Source of the DNA: PALSA-1440 sp050011195 | GTDB lineage: Bacteria > Verrucomicrobiota > Verrucomicrobiia > Limisphaerales > UBA8199 | Assembly: GCA_050011195.1 (NCBI GenBank) | Contig: JBEKJO010000003.1 | Location: 1-64,000 of the forward strand | DNA: 64,000 nt | Direction: 5' to 3' | Shown here: in pieces, positions 16,304 through 23,612 of the stretch | How positions within the stretch are numbered: the first letter of the stretch is position 1 | Layout: every line of letters begins with the position of its first letter | Notes under the pieces: generated by a model | Seen by the model: only the letters and a program-made list of their open reading frames with translations | What the model was told of the DNA's origin: nothing | Database searches by the model: none | Program-made: the position numbers and the translations under genes

Positions 16304-17629
16304 TCAGATAAACTCGTTGATCAGGTTCTCCAGGAACTCCTGCCGGCCGCTGGTGTTGGGCGTCGCGTCGCCCTTCCGGAGCATGTAAGCCTCGAGTTCC
16401 TTGAAGTCGGCCTTGCCCGCCTCGATCTTCGCCCCGATGCCGCTGTCCCAAGAGCTGTAACGCTGCTTCACGAAGTTGGCTAAGCGCCCGTCCTTGCGGA
16501 TGGCTGCGGCGATCTTCAAGCCGCGCGCGAAGGCGTCCATGCCGCCGATGTGCGCGTAGAACAGGTCCACCGGCTCGAAACTCTCGCGGCGCACCTTGGC
16601 GTCGAAGTTCGTGCCGCCGGTCTTGAAGCCGCCCATGTTGAGAATGGACAGCATGATCTCCGTCGTCAGATAGACATTCGTGGGGAACTGGTCGGTGTCC
16701 CAGCCCAACAGCAGGTCGCCGGTGTTGGCGTCAATCGAGCCGAGGGCGCCGGCAGCGATAGCCACCTCCAACTCGTGCTGCATCGTGTGGCCTGCCAGCG
16801 TCGCGTGGTTCGTCTCCAGGTTCAGCTTGAAGTCGCCGAGCAGGTCGTACTCGCGCAGAAAGTTCAGGCACGCTGCGGCGTCGGAATCGTATTGATGCTT
16901 GGTCGGCTCCTTGGGTTTCGGCTCGATGTAGAACTGGCCCTTGAAGCCGATGGCCTTTTTGTGATCGACGGCCAAATGCAGGAACTTGCCGAGGTGGTCC
17001 ATCTCCCGCTTGAGATTGGTGTTGAGGAGCGTGCTGTAACCTTCGCGCCCACCCCAGAAGACGTAGCCGGCGCCATTGAGCGTGTGCGTGACTTCGATGG
17101 CCTTTTTGACCTGGGCCGCGGCATAGGCGAAAACGTCCGCATTGCAGCTTGTGGCTGCCCCATGCGCGAAGCGCGGATGCACAAACAGGCAGGCCGTGCC
17201 CCAGAGCAATTGCACGCCCGTGCGCTGCTGCTCGTCCTTGAGCACCTTCACGATGGCGTCGAGGTTGCGGTTGGTCTCGCGGAGGCTTTTGCCTTCCGGC
17301 GCAACGTCGCGGTCGTGGAAGGCATAAAAGGGGGCGCCCAGCTTCTCGAGGAACTCGAAGGCCACTCGCACCCGCGTCTCGGCCATCTTCATCGAATTGG
17401 TGCCGTCCTCCCACGGGCGAACGGCCGTGCCCACGCCGAACATGTCGGCCAACTGGCCGCGAATCGTGTGCCAGTAGGTGACGGAAAACCGGAGATGGTC
17501 TTTCATCGGCTTGCCGGCGACCACTTCGTCGGCGTTGTAATGCTTGAAAGCCAGCGGGTTCTTTGAGGCCGGGCCTTCGAATTGAATGTTGGATATGCCA
17601 GGGAAGAATTCTTTGGATGATCGTTTCAT
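16304..17629 (-). CDS. xylA: Xylose isomerase
   Basis: Metal-dependent cytoplasmic enzyme interconverting D-xylose and D-xylulose (and glucose/fructose). The 441-residue length matches the longer (class II) xylose isomerases. Active-site landmarks: YAFHDRDVAPEG with the catalytic His and Asp, VFWGGREGY, metal ligands in the YIEPKPKEPTKHQYD and LETNHATLAGHT segments, and the Asp cluster in GWDTDQFP. No xylulokinase is adjacent. The converging oxidoreductase genes may supply or use related sugars, but that is inference. Confidence 0.97.
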   Translation of the reverse strand: MKRSSKEFFPGISNIQFEGPASKNPLAFKHYNADEVVAGKPMKDHLRFSVTYWHTIRGQLADMFGVGTAVRPWEDGTNSMKMAETRVRVAFEFLEKLGAPFYAFHDRDVAPEGKSLRETNRNLDAIVKVLKDEQQRTGVQLLWGTACLFVHPRFAHGAATSCNADVFAYAAAQVKKAIEVTHTLNGAGYVFWGGREGYSTLLNTNLKREMDHLGKFLHLAVDHKKAIGFKGQFYIEPKPKEPTKHQYDSDAAACLNFLREYDLLGDFKLNLETNHATLAGHTMQHELEVAIAAGALGSIDANTGDLLLGWDTDQFPTNVYLTTEIMLSILNMGGFKTGGTNFDAKVRRESFEPVDLFYAHIGGMDAFARGLKIAAAIRKDGRLANFVKQRYSSWDSGIGAKIEAGKADFKELEAYMLRKGDATPNTSGRQEFLENLINEFI

Positions 17630-17768
17630 GCGTTGCCAATAGTTTCAGCGCGAGGCTAAAGACGAGACGCAAAGAAGACAAGCGTGGACTTGACAGCGCG
17701 GACTTGACGTGCCGGTTCTTGAAGTTAAGGCTGTTATCTCCTGCCGGATGTGTGTTATATCATTCCCT

Positions 17769-18293
17769 ATGACTTCGGAACGATTCCTCGCCGGGTTAAC
17801 CGGTCACGACAACGACTTCCAACTTGTGGCCGAGGCGCTAAAGGCTGCGGGGGAGCCCTTTTGCCTGATCGGCGGTTTGGCCGTCAACCATTATGTGGAA
17901 CCCGTCGTCACGCTGGACGCCGATTTCGCGGTGGCCGGCCACGCCCAAGCGGCGCCGGCGCTGCGCGAGCGAGGGTTCAAGGTCGAAGAGCATCCCCATT
18001 CACTCAATGCCCAACTGCCCGGCAGCCGCTTGCGCGTCCGGGTCACCCTCGACCCACGTTATCGCGCATTCCCCTCCCGGGCGGTGATGGGAGAGGTCTT
18101 TGGCGTGCGCCTGCCGGTCGCCGCTCTGGAAGACCTTGTGCAAGGGAAGCTGTGGGCCTTGGCTGACCCGCAACGCCGCGCTTCCAAGAAGGCGAAGGAC
18201 AAGGCGGACCTTATCCGGATATGCGAGTCTCACGCGCGAGTCGTCAAATTGATCCCGCCCGGCCTGCTGCCGGAAGTGGATGAGTTGCGCTGA
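17769..18293 (+). CDS. Nucleotidyltransferase-fold protein (AbiEii-like)
   Basis: About 174 residues. FCLIGGLAVNHYVEP followed by TLDADFAV matches the GG...D-x-D pattern of minimal nucleotidyltransferases related to the AbiEii/AbiGii toxin domain, with the Gly-Gly helix near residue 35 and the two Asp residues near 52-54. PVAALEDLVQGKLWAL and DKADLIRI are typical of the same fold. The ATG at 17769 is chosen over upstream starts because it begins the conserved region. No antitoxin-like partner is next to it: the neighbours are xylA (divergent) and a bacterioferritin gene (convergent). So it may be a solitary housekeeping relative and not part of a toxin-antitoxin pair. Confidence 0.7.
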   Translation: MTSERFLAGLTGHDNDFQLVAEALKAAGEPFCLIGGLAVNHYVEPVVTLDADFAVAGHAQAAPALRERGFKVEEHPHSLNAQLPGSRLRVRVTLDPRYRAFPSRAVMGEVFGVRLPVAALEDLVQGKLWALADPQRRASKKAKDKADLIRICESHARVVKLIPPGLLPEVDELR

Positions 18294-18409
18294 TTGAACC
18301 TGTCCGGGCTGGCTGGCGTGCAGCCTGGCGGAGGGTCCCCGGATGGTGCGCGGAGGAGTTTTTCGGACCACGTCTGCGCCGAGGCTGATGGCCGCAGGAC
18401 GGGGTCCGG

Positions 18410-18907
18410 CTATTCTTCTGTTGCCGGCGGGTGGGCCGGGGCCGGCTCGAAGGACTGGAGCGCGAGGTAGCTCAGGCCGAAGCGCTTGATATTTTCCAGT
18501 TGCTTGTCGAACTGGTCGTAGTGGCCTTCCTCGTCATTGACGAGCGCCTCGAAGACCTGCTTGGTCGCCGCGTCGGCATTTTGGCCGGCTTGCAGGGCGA
18601 ACTGGTTGTACACGGTGACAGCCTCCCGCTCCATCGCCGCGGCCTGGGCGAGCATTTTTTGGGGGTCGGTGACCTGCTCGGTTGGGCCGGCCGCCGCCAT
18701 CTCCACGTCGCCTTTGAGGAAGATGATGCGCTCGGCCAGGCGCTCGACGTGCCCCATTTCCTGGATCGCGATGCGCTTGAACATGGCCGCCAGCGGGCCG
18801 AAGCCCTGATCGGCCAAGTGGAAGTGCCAGTACATGTATTGGTGAACGGCCTGGAGTTCATCCGCCACGCCCTTGTTCAACAGTTCGATGCTTTTCTTAG
18901 TGTTCAT
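18410..18907 (-). CDS. Bacterioferritin-type iron storage protein
   Basis: Ferritin-superfamily four-helix protein, 165 residues, oxidising Fe(II) and storing iron in a cytoplasmic shell. Ferroxidase-site residues are visible: Glu in VADELQAVHQYMYWHF (about residue 17), the Glu and His of IQEMGHVERLAERI (about 48-54), Glu in MEREAVTVYN, and Glu/His in NDEEGHYDQF (about 125-131). It lacks the Met at the usual haem-ligand position as far as I can place it, so haem binding is uncertain. The Pro/Ala/Glu-rich C-terminal tail is short. It is divergent from trmB; a shared 150-bp spacer should hold both promoters. Confidence 0.9.
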   Translation of the reverse strand: MNTKKSIELLNKGVADELQAVHQYMYWHFHLADQGFGPLAAMFKRIAIQEMGHVERLAERIIFLKGDVEMAAAGPTEQVTDPQKMLAQAAAMEREAVTVYNQFALQAGQNADAATKQVFEALVNDEEGHYDQFDKQLENIKRFGLSYLALQSFEPAPAHPPATEE

Positions 18908-19059
18908 AAGTCATGTTGTTTGTTGCGGCCCGGAAGGCTACACCCTGACCGCGGGCTGCTGCAAGGCTGTGTTTTGGAGGGCTGGCGGCACACGGGGCAG
19001 GGTCGGCCAGGTTGGGGGGACGGCTTGCCGCGGAGCGCGAGTATTTGGTAGCTTGCGAC

Positions 19060-19680
19060 ATGCAACCCGAGACGGCTTCGGCCAGTGAAGGCTCCAGCCT
19101 GATTTATCCCCTGGCCTCGATCGTGGAGCGCATCAACCTGGCGAAGCTCTTTCCCGCAGACCAGCCGCTCGAAGTGGAACTGGGCAGCGGTGACAGCTCG
19201 TTTCTGGTGGAATATGCCCGGCGGCACAAAGGGCATAATTTCATCGGGGTGGAGCGGCTGCTGGGCCGAATTCGGAAGCTGGACCGCAAAGGCGGGCGCG
19301 CCGGGCTGACGAACTTGCGCGGGGTGCGCATTGAGTCGTCGTATTTTCTCGAATACCTGTTGCCGCCGCAGTCGGCAGTCGCACTGCACGTTTACTTTCC
19401 CGACCCGTGGCCGAAGCGGAAGCATCGCCGCCACCGGCTCATCAACCAACGGTTTCCCGCGCTGGCGCGGCAGGCGCTCGCGCCGGGCGGCACGGTTTAT
19501 TTGCGCACGGACGACGAGAATTATTTCGAGCAGATGACCGGCGTATTTGCCGCCGACCCCGCGTTTTGCCCGGTGGACACGCCCGCCGAGCTGAGTGCCT
19601 TGCTGACGGACTTTGAGAAGGACTTCCAGGCGCGCGGGATTAAGTGCTTGCGGGCGGCATACCGGGTTGGCGAAGGGTGA
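19060..19680 (+). CDS. trmB: tRNA (guanine-N7-)-methyltransferase
   Basis: SAM-dependent enzyme forming 7-methylguanosine at position 46 of tRNAs. SAM-binding motif LEVELGSGDSSFLVEYA (about residue 35), FIGVER, and the family-defining HVYFPDPWPKRKHRRHRL motif with the catalytic Asp. RTDDENYFEQM near the C-terminus is also typical. The ATG at 19060 starts the conserved part; an in-frame upstream start at 19012 would add 16 residues of spacer-like sequence. The stop codon TGA (19678-19680) is formed by the first unit of a GTGATGC heptamer array. Confidence 0.93.
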   Translation: MQPETASASEGSSLIYPLASIVERINLAKLFPADQPLEVELGSGDSSFLVEYARRHKGHNFIGVERLLGRIRKLDRKGGRAGLTNLRGVRIESSYFLEYLLPPQSAVALHVYFPDPWPKRKHRRHRLINQRFPALARQALAPGGTVYLRTDDENYFEQMTGVFAADPAFCPVDTPAELSALLTDFEKDFQARGIKCLRAAYRVGEG

Positions 19681-19800
19681 TGCGTGATGCGTGATGCGTG
19701 ATGCGTGATTGGCGGACAACTACCGATCACCGATCACCAATCACCAATCACCAATCACCAGTCACCAGTGGCCAGTCACGAATCACCCATCACCCTTCAT
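19677..19800. repeat. Compound heptamer array with inverted halves between convergent genes
   Basis: Left half: four GTGATGC units and one GTGATTG (19677-19711). Right half: about eleven units in the opposite orientation (CGATCAC, CAATCAC, CAGTCAC, CCATCAC; 19724-19800), all in 7-bp phase. The halves are complementary (GTGATTGG with CCAATCAC), so the RNA could fold into a long imperfect hairpin. It sits exactly between the convergent trmB and the gene at 19800-20231, providing the stop of the first and touching the stop of the second. Confidence 0.9.
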
Positions 19801-20231
19801 CAGATATCAATGACGGGGCCGCTGCCGCCGCGGTCGGAGCCGGGCGGACGGCGCTGGTGTTCGAAGCGGACGTGGGAACGGCTGCTGCCGGCAAGCAGGT
19901 TCAGCAGCAGGGAAACGATACTGATGACGAGCGCGCCTAGGAAGGCCGCCCGGAAGCTATCGACTTCGAAGTAACGCCCGAGCAGGAAGCTCACGAAGTA
20001 CAGGAGCAGCGCGTTGATCACGAGCCGAAACAGGCCCAGGGTGAAGATCAGCAAGGGCAGAGCCCAAAGCATGAGGATGGGGCGAATGAAGGCATTGAGA
20101 ATGCCGAGGACGAGCGAAGTCACCAAGGGCGTCCAGAGGCTCTCATCCTTAAAGCGGATGCCCGGCACGATATAAACCGCCACCAGCACCGCCAGGGTGT
20201 TAATCGCCCAGCTTTGGACAAACTTCTTCAC
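19800..20231 (-). CDS. Small four-helix membrane protein (phage-holin superfamily IV-like, YvlD type)
   Basis: A 143-residue inner-membrane protein with about four hydrophobic segments: WAINTLAVLVAVYIVPGI, LVTSLVLGILNAFI, LLIFTLGLFRLVINALLLY and AAFLGALVISIVSLLLNLL. NAFIRPI and FRLVINALLLYFV match the PF04020 family (annotated as phage holin or YvlD), whose members are mostly not phage proteins. A polar Arg/His-rich tail follows. The start overlaps the stop of manA by 4 nt (ATGA), so it is translationally coupled to manA. The exact function is not known for the family. Confidence 0.85.
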   Translation of the reverse strand: MKKFVQSWAINTLAVLVAVYIVPGIRFKDESLWTPLVTSLVLGILNAFIRPILMLWALPLLIFTLGLFRLVINALLLYFVSFLLGRYFEVDSFRAAFLGALVISIVSLLLNLLAGSSRSHVRFEHQRRPPGSDRGGSGPVIDI

Positions 20232-21379
20232 ACTTCAACGCGAAGAAAGGTGGCCGGCGTCTCCGCCCGCAACGAGACCTCCGCCAGGCTGGCCGGGACG
20301 AGGCAGAACTGGCCCGGTGCCAGGGAGAGAATGCTCGGACCATTTGACGCGCTTTGCGCCCCTGAACCCCCAGGCAAAGACGGACCCCTCACCCCGGCCC
20401 TCTCCCCTTCGGAAGGGGAGAGGGGGAACCGCCGGCAGATTTCTGGCGAACCGGGGTTCATGGGGAGGGGGAATCGTCGGCCGCTCTCTGGCGAATCAAG
20501 GTTCATAGGGAAGGTTTCCTGCCCGGCGCGGACCTGCACGTGACCTGCCAGCAGCGCGATGATCTGCATCTTGTTCGGCTGGAGCGGCACGCTCGCGCCG
20601 ACGCTCGCCTCCCGGGCCTCGACGGTGAAAAGAGGATCGGACACGAGCAGCCGCACCGGTTGCGCGCCCTGCTGGACGAAGGCCTGGGGCAGCAGCGATG
20701 GCTCGAAATCGTTGAAGTCGATGCTGGCCAGGGATTGGGGGACGTGCAATTCGCGGGGTTTGCCGTCCAGGCCAGGGCGGTTCCAATCGAACACACGATA
20801 GGTCGTGTCCGAGTTCTGCTGGATTTCAAAGATGACCAGCCCCGCGCCGAGCGCGTGAACGCGGCCGCTGGGCAGGAACAGGGCGTCTCCCGGCCGCACA
20901 CTCACGCGATGGAAGCACTCGGCCACTGTGCCGGTCTTGATCTTGCGCTCGAACTCGGCGCGGGTGACGCCGCGTTTCAGGCCGACATACAGCTCCGCTC
21001 GCGGGGCGGCCTCCGCAACGTACCACATCTCGGTCTTCGGTTCGCCGCCGAGGGCGGCCGCCAGCGCGGCTGGGGGATGAACTTGAAAAGAGAGCTTGTC
21101 CCGGGCATCGAGGATCTTGATGAGCAGAGGGAAGCGCCCCCGTTGCGGCTGGGCACCGCCCAGCAGGTCGGCGGCGTGATTCTCCATCAGCCAGCGCAGG
21201 TCTTTGCCCGCGAGCGGCCCATTCGCAATGACGCTGACGTCGCCCGGCCGGTCGCTGATCTCCCACGATTCCCCGATCGGCACGCCGGGCGGCAGCGGTT
21301 TGTGGTAAAGGCGCTCCAGCTCGCGTCCGCCCCAGACGCGCTGCTTGAAGATGGGCCGGAAGGTGAAGGGATAGAGCAT
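20228..21379 (-). CDS. manA: Mannose-6-phosphate isomerase with in-frame palindromic-repeat insertion
   Basis: Zn-dependent isomerase interconverting mannose 6-phosphate and fructose 6-phosphate. Landmarks: FKQRVWGGREL, GESWEISDRPGDVS, LLIKILDARDKLSFQVHP with the metal-binding His, KTEMWYV and PSGRVHALGAG. The start at 21379 begins the conserved MLYPF; an upstream Met at 21427 is possible. About 43 residues in the C-terminal barrel, between HVQVRAGQE and LSLAPGQFCLVPA, are foreign: they are the translation of a repeat element at 20387-20510 (two copies of a FPMN...SP unit ending in SPSEGERAG). Reading frame is preserved. The insert lies away from the catalytic residues, so the enzyme may still work. 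It is coupled to the downstream membrane protein by a 4-nt overlap. Confidence 0.9.
   Translation of the reverse strand: MLYPFTFRPIFKQRVWGGRELERLYHKPLPPGVPIGESWEISDRPGDVSVIANGPLAGKDLRWLMENHAADLLGGAQPQRGRFPLLIKILDARDKLSFQVHPPAALAAALGGEPKTEMWYVAEAAPRAELYVGLKRGVTRAEFERKIKTGTVAECFHRVSVRPGDALFLPSGRVHALGAGLVIFEIQQNSDTTYRVFDWNRPGLDGKPRELHVPQSLASIDFNDFEPSLLPQAFVQQGAQPVRLLVSDPLFTVEAREASVGASVPLQPNKMQIIALLAGHVQVRAGQETFPMNLDSPESGRRFPLPMNPGSPEICRRFPLSPSEGERAGVRGPSLPGGSGAQSASNGPSILSLAPGQFCLVPASLAEVSLRAETPATFLRVEV
20387..20510. repeat. Palindromic interspersed repeat, copy A (inside manA)
   Basis: Core palindrome CCCTCTCCCCTTC / GAAGGGGAGAGGG (13-bp arms around one base, 20398-20424), preceded by CTCACCCCGGC. 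Two copies of a unit of about 43 bp follow, containing a CGCCGGC or CGTCGGC block, TCTGGCGAA and GGTTCAT. A closely similar element lies at 63472-63553. Confidence 0.88.
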
Positions 21380-21423
21380 TCTGATTTCAACTCGGGACTT
21401 CGGGCTTTGGAGTTCGCCTTGTC

Positions 21424-22416
21424 TCACCCGGCAAGTTTCTCGGCCGCCACGGGCTGCTTTTCCGCAAAATGCCCAAAGGCGCGGAATTTGGCATAGCGTT
21501 GCTTCAGGCGGTCGGCGGCGGAGAGGGCCTGGACCTGTTCGAGGTGTTTGAGCAGATGCTCCCGGAGAGTCTGGGCCGCGGTGACGGGATCGCTATGCGC
21601 GCCGCCGAGCGGTTCAGGAATCAACTCATCCACCAGCCCCAACTCCAGCAGGTCTTTTGCCGTGATCTTGAGCGCTTCGGCGGCTTTGGCCGTCGCCGAG
21701 CGATCCTTCCACAGAATCGCCGCGCAGCCCTCCGGGGGAATCACCGAGTAGTAGGCGTTTTCCAGGATCAAGACCCGGTCCGCCACACCGATGCCCAGCG
21801 CGCCGCCCGAGCCGCCTTCGCCGATGACGGCGGCAATGATGGGGACTTGCAGGAGCATCATCTCGCGGAGATTCACCGCGATGGCCTCGGCAATGTGCCG
21901 CTCCTCCGACCCAATGCCCGGATAAGCCCCCGATGTGTCTATCAGCGTAATGATCGGCAGCCGGAACTTGTCCGCCAACCGCATGAGCCGCAACGCCTTG
22001 CGGTAGCCTTCGGGATGGGCGGAGCCGAAGTTGCGCAGGATATTCTCCTTGGTGTCCCGGCCCTTTTGGGTGCCGATGACCATGACTTTATGCCCGCCGA
22101 GCCGGGCAAAGCCGCCAACCATCGCGCGGTCCTCCGCGAACAGCCGGTCGCCATGCAACTCGCTGAAGTCGGCAAAGGCGGCTTGGATATAATCCAGCGT
22201 GAAAGGCCGTTTCGGATGCCGGGCAAGCTTGACCCGGTCCCACGCGCTGAGGTTGGCAAAGATCTGGCGCCGGGTTTCTTCCAGCTTCTTCTCGATCAAG
22301 CCGACTTCCTCCTCGACGCTGATGTCCAGGGAGTGGGTTTCCGGGTGCTTCTTCAACTCCTCCAGCTTGTTTTGCAGCTCCGCGATGGGCTTTTCGAAGT
22401 CGAGTTGGTGTTTCAT
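21424..22416 (-). CDS. accA: Acetyl-CoA carboxylase carboxyltransferase subunit alpha
   Basis: Carboxyltransferase alpha subunit of acetyl-CoA carboxylase, making malonyl-CoA for fatty acid synthesis with AccD and biotinylated AccB. About 330 residues. The chosen start gives MKHQLDFEKPIAELQNKLEEL, the typical N-terminal helix; a longer frame to 22488 has spacer-like sequence. Landmarks: PKRPFTLDYI, FSELHGDRLFAEDRAMVGG, QKGRDTKENILRNFG, PIITLIDTSGAYPGIGSEER, IGEGGSGGALGIGVAD and SVIPPEGCAAILW. accD is not in the window. Confidence 0.96.
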   Translation of the reverse strand: MKHQLDFEKPIAELQNKLEELKKHPETHSLDISVEEEVGLIEKKLEETRRQIFANLSAWDRVKLARHPKRPFTLDYIQAAFADFSELHGDRLFAEDRAMVGGFARLGGHKVMVIGTQKGRDTKENILRNFGSAHPEGYRKALRLMRLADKFRLPIITLIDTSGAYPGIGSEERHIAEAIAVNLREMMLLQVPIIAAVIGEGGSGGALGIGVADRVLILENAYYSVIPPEGCAAILWKDRSATAKAAEALKITAKDLLELGLVDELIPEPLGGAHSDPVTAAQTLREHLLKHLEQVQALSAADRLKQRYAKFRAFGHFAEKQPVAAEKLAG

Positions 22417-22472
22417 CGGCCTAAGCCTAGCCACATTTTGCCCCCCAGGCAACGCCGATTTCGTACAGACAA

Positions 22473-22496
22473 AGAGCCGGATTCGCATCCGGCTCT
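22473..22496. other. Perfect 9-bp hairpin upstream of accA
   Basis: AGAGCCGGA (22473-22481), loop TTCGCA, TCCGGCTCT (22488-22496). It looks like a terminator stem without a convincing T-run on either strand (AAAG precedes, TAGT follows). On the accA strand it would lie in the 5' leader. Confidence 0.5.
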
Positions 22497-22700
22497 TAGT
22501 GGTGACGAGGTTTATACGCCTTCACCCAGGCGCTCAGAAGGGTAATGCGGCCAACTATTCGATCGCTGTTCGAACCGCATTACAAGCAAAACCCCTATGC
22601 TAACCCTAAACGAACAGCGAAATCTTCTGTCGCTCTGAATATATGATACACCCGTGCGGCGGGCTGTTCAAATTATTTTTTAACCTGAGAGCACGAGTAT

Positions 22701-22850
22701 GATTGGTGCGGCGAAGGTCGCCCGCCCTGTTCGCGCACCTGGCTGGCGCACGCCTTCATCGCCAAGCACGTCTGTCAATTCCCCACCACTGGGCTGCTGA
22801 TCCACGCCCTCCAAACCCGGCTCACCCTGCTTGACGGCTGGAAGGGTTGA
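22701..22850 (+). pseudogene. Transposase remnant (DUF772-type C-terminal scrap)
   Basis: An open stretch of about 50 codons ending at TGA 22848 reads TWLAHAFIAKHVCQFPTTG followed by LLIHALQTRLTLLDGWKG. This resembles the ARAFVAKAV...LPTTRALIERL...LRRLCGW segment near the N-terminus of IS1182/IS5-like transposases. There is no start codon, the usual LRRLCGW is degraded to LLDGW, and nothing else of the element remains. Confidence 0.5.
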
Positions 22851-22868
22851 AAACATACTAGGGGTCTT

Positions 22869-23489
22869 ATGAAGAAGCATCTGTTCACACTGGCCGTACT
22901 GGCCGCGGCCTCGCTGGCTCTGGCCGCCGGTGACGATAAAAAGGATTTTCAACCCCTGTTCAACGGCAAGGACCTCACTGGCTGGAAGTTGCGCCACCCT
23001 AATGCCCGCAATTCCTGGACCGTCGAGCCGGGCGGCATCCTCAAAAACACGGTCGAACACGGGCAGCACGGCGTCGATCTGTTGACAGAACGGAAATTCC
23101 GCAATTTTGTCGTGCGCTACGAGTACATGACGCCCGACGGCTCGAACAGCGGCTTTTATTTGCGCGGCCGCCAGGAGATTCAAATCCTGGGCGACTACAA
23201 ATCGGGCAAAGCGACCAAAGGCGGCAATGGCGCCATCTACGGTTTCAAGGCTCCCGACCAGTTTGTGACCAAGCCGGGCGGAGAATGGCAGACGGCGGAA
23301 GTAACCCTCATCGGCGATCGGATCACCGTGATCCTTAATGGCGTCAAGATACACGACAATGTGCAATGCGACCGGGCGACCGGTGGCGAACTGGACCGCA
23401 ACATGGACCAACCCGGCCCAATTCTATTGCAAGGCGATCACGGCACCGTCAGTTTCCGCAACATCCGATTGAAGGAACTGCCCGAATAG
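22869..23489 (+). CDS. Secreted DUF1080 (3-keto-disaccharide hydrolase) domain protein
   Basis: About 206 residues with a signal peptide (HLFTLAVLAAASLALAAG). A single DUF1080 / 3-keto-disaccharide hydrolase domain, a concanavalin-like fold abundant in Verrucomicrobiota and Planctomycetota: FQPLFNGKDLTGWKL, SWTVEPGGILKN, FVVRYEYMTPDGSNSGFYLRG, EIQILGDYK, GEWQTAEVTLIGDRITVILNG and the C-terminal GPILLQGDHGTVSFRNIRLKEL. Some members cleave 3-keto-glycosides; the substrate here is unknown. Exported to periplasm or outside. Confidence 0.93.
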   Translation: MKKHLFTLAVLAAASLALAAGDDKKDFQPLFNGKDLTGWKLRHPNARNSWTVEPGGILKNTVEHGQHGVDLLTERKFRNFVVRYEYMTPDGSNSGFYLRGRQEIQILGDYKSGKATKGGNGAIYGFKAPDQFVTKPGGEWQTAEVTLIGDRITVILNGVKIHDNVQCDRATGGELDRNMDQPGPILLQGDHGTVSFRNIRLKELPE

Positions 23490-23612
23490 CGAACCAAAAG
23501 GCGGTACTGATAGAGAAACAGCGATGGAGTTGCCAGAGGGATACGCAAAAGCGGCAAAGGTCGTGGCGGAAAAACAGGCATTCCTAAGCACCGTATAAGA
23601 TGCTCCCTTCCA

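Larger units (their letters stand above)
22417..22868. other. Intergenic region between accA and the DUF1080 gene
   Basis: A spacer of about 450 bp between divergent genes. It holds a 9-bp hairpin at 22473-22496, an imperfect inverted repeat (GTAATGCGG 22542-22550 / CCGCATTAC 22575-22583) and a transposase scrap at 22701-22850. The AT-rich stretch at 22636-22680 could carry promoter elements. No intact gene was found. Confidence 0.6.

Noticed and set aside
16550..17566. A 338-codon open frame opposite xylA
   Set aside because: xylA is unmistakable on the other strand; this frame has mirror-image composition and no motif.
17769..18293. AbiE-type toxin-antitoxin or phage-defence system
   Set aside because: The nucleotidyltransferase-like protein has no adjacent antitoxin-type gene and no other defence gene is near; only the fold is supported.
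19800..20231. Prophage, suggested by a phage-holin-type family name
   Set aside because: The PF04020 family is mostly chromosomal membrane proteins, and no phage structural, lysis or integrase gene is present.
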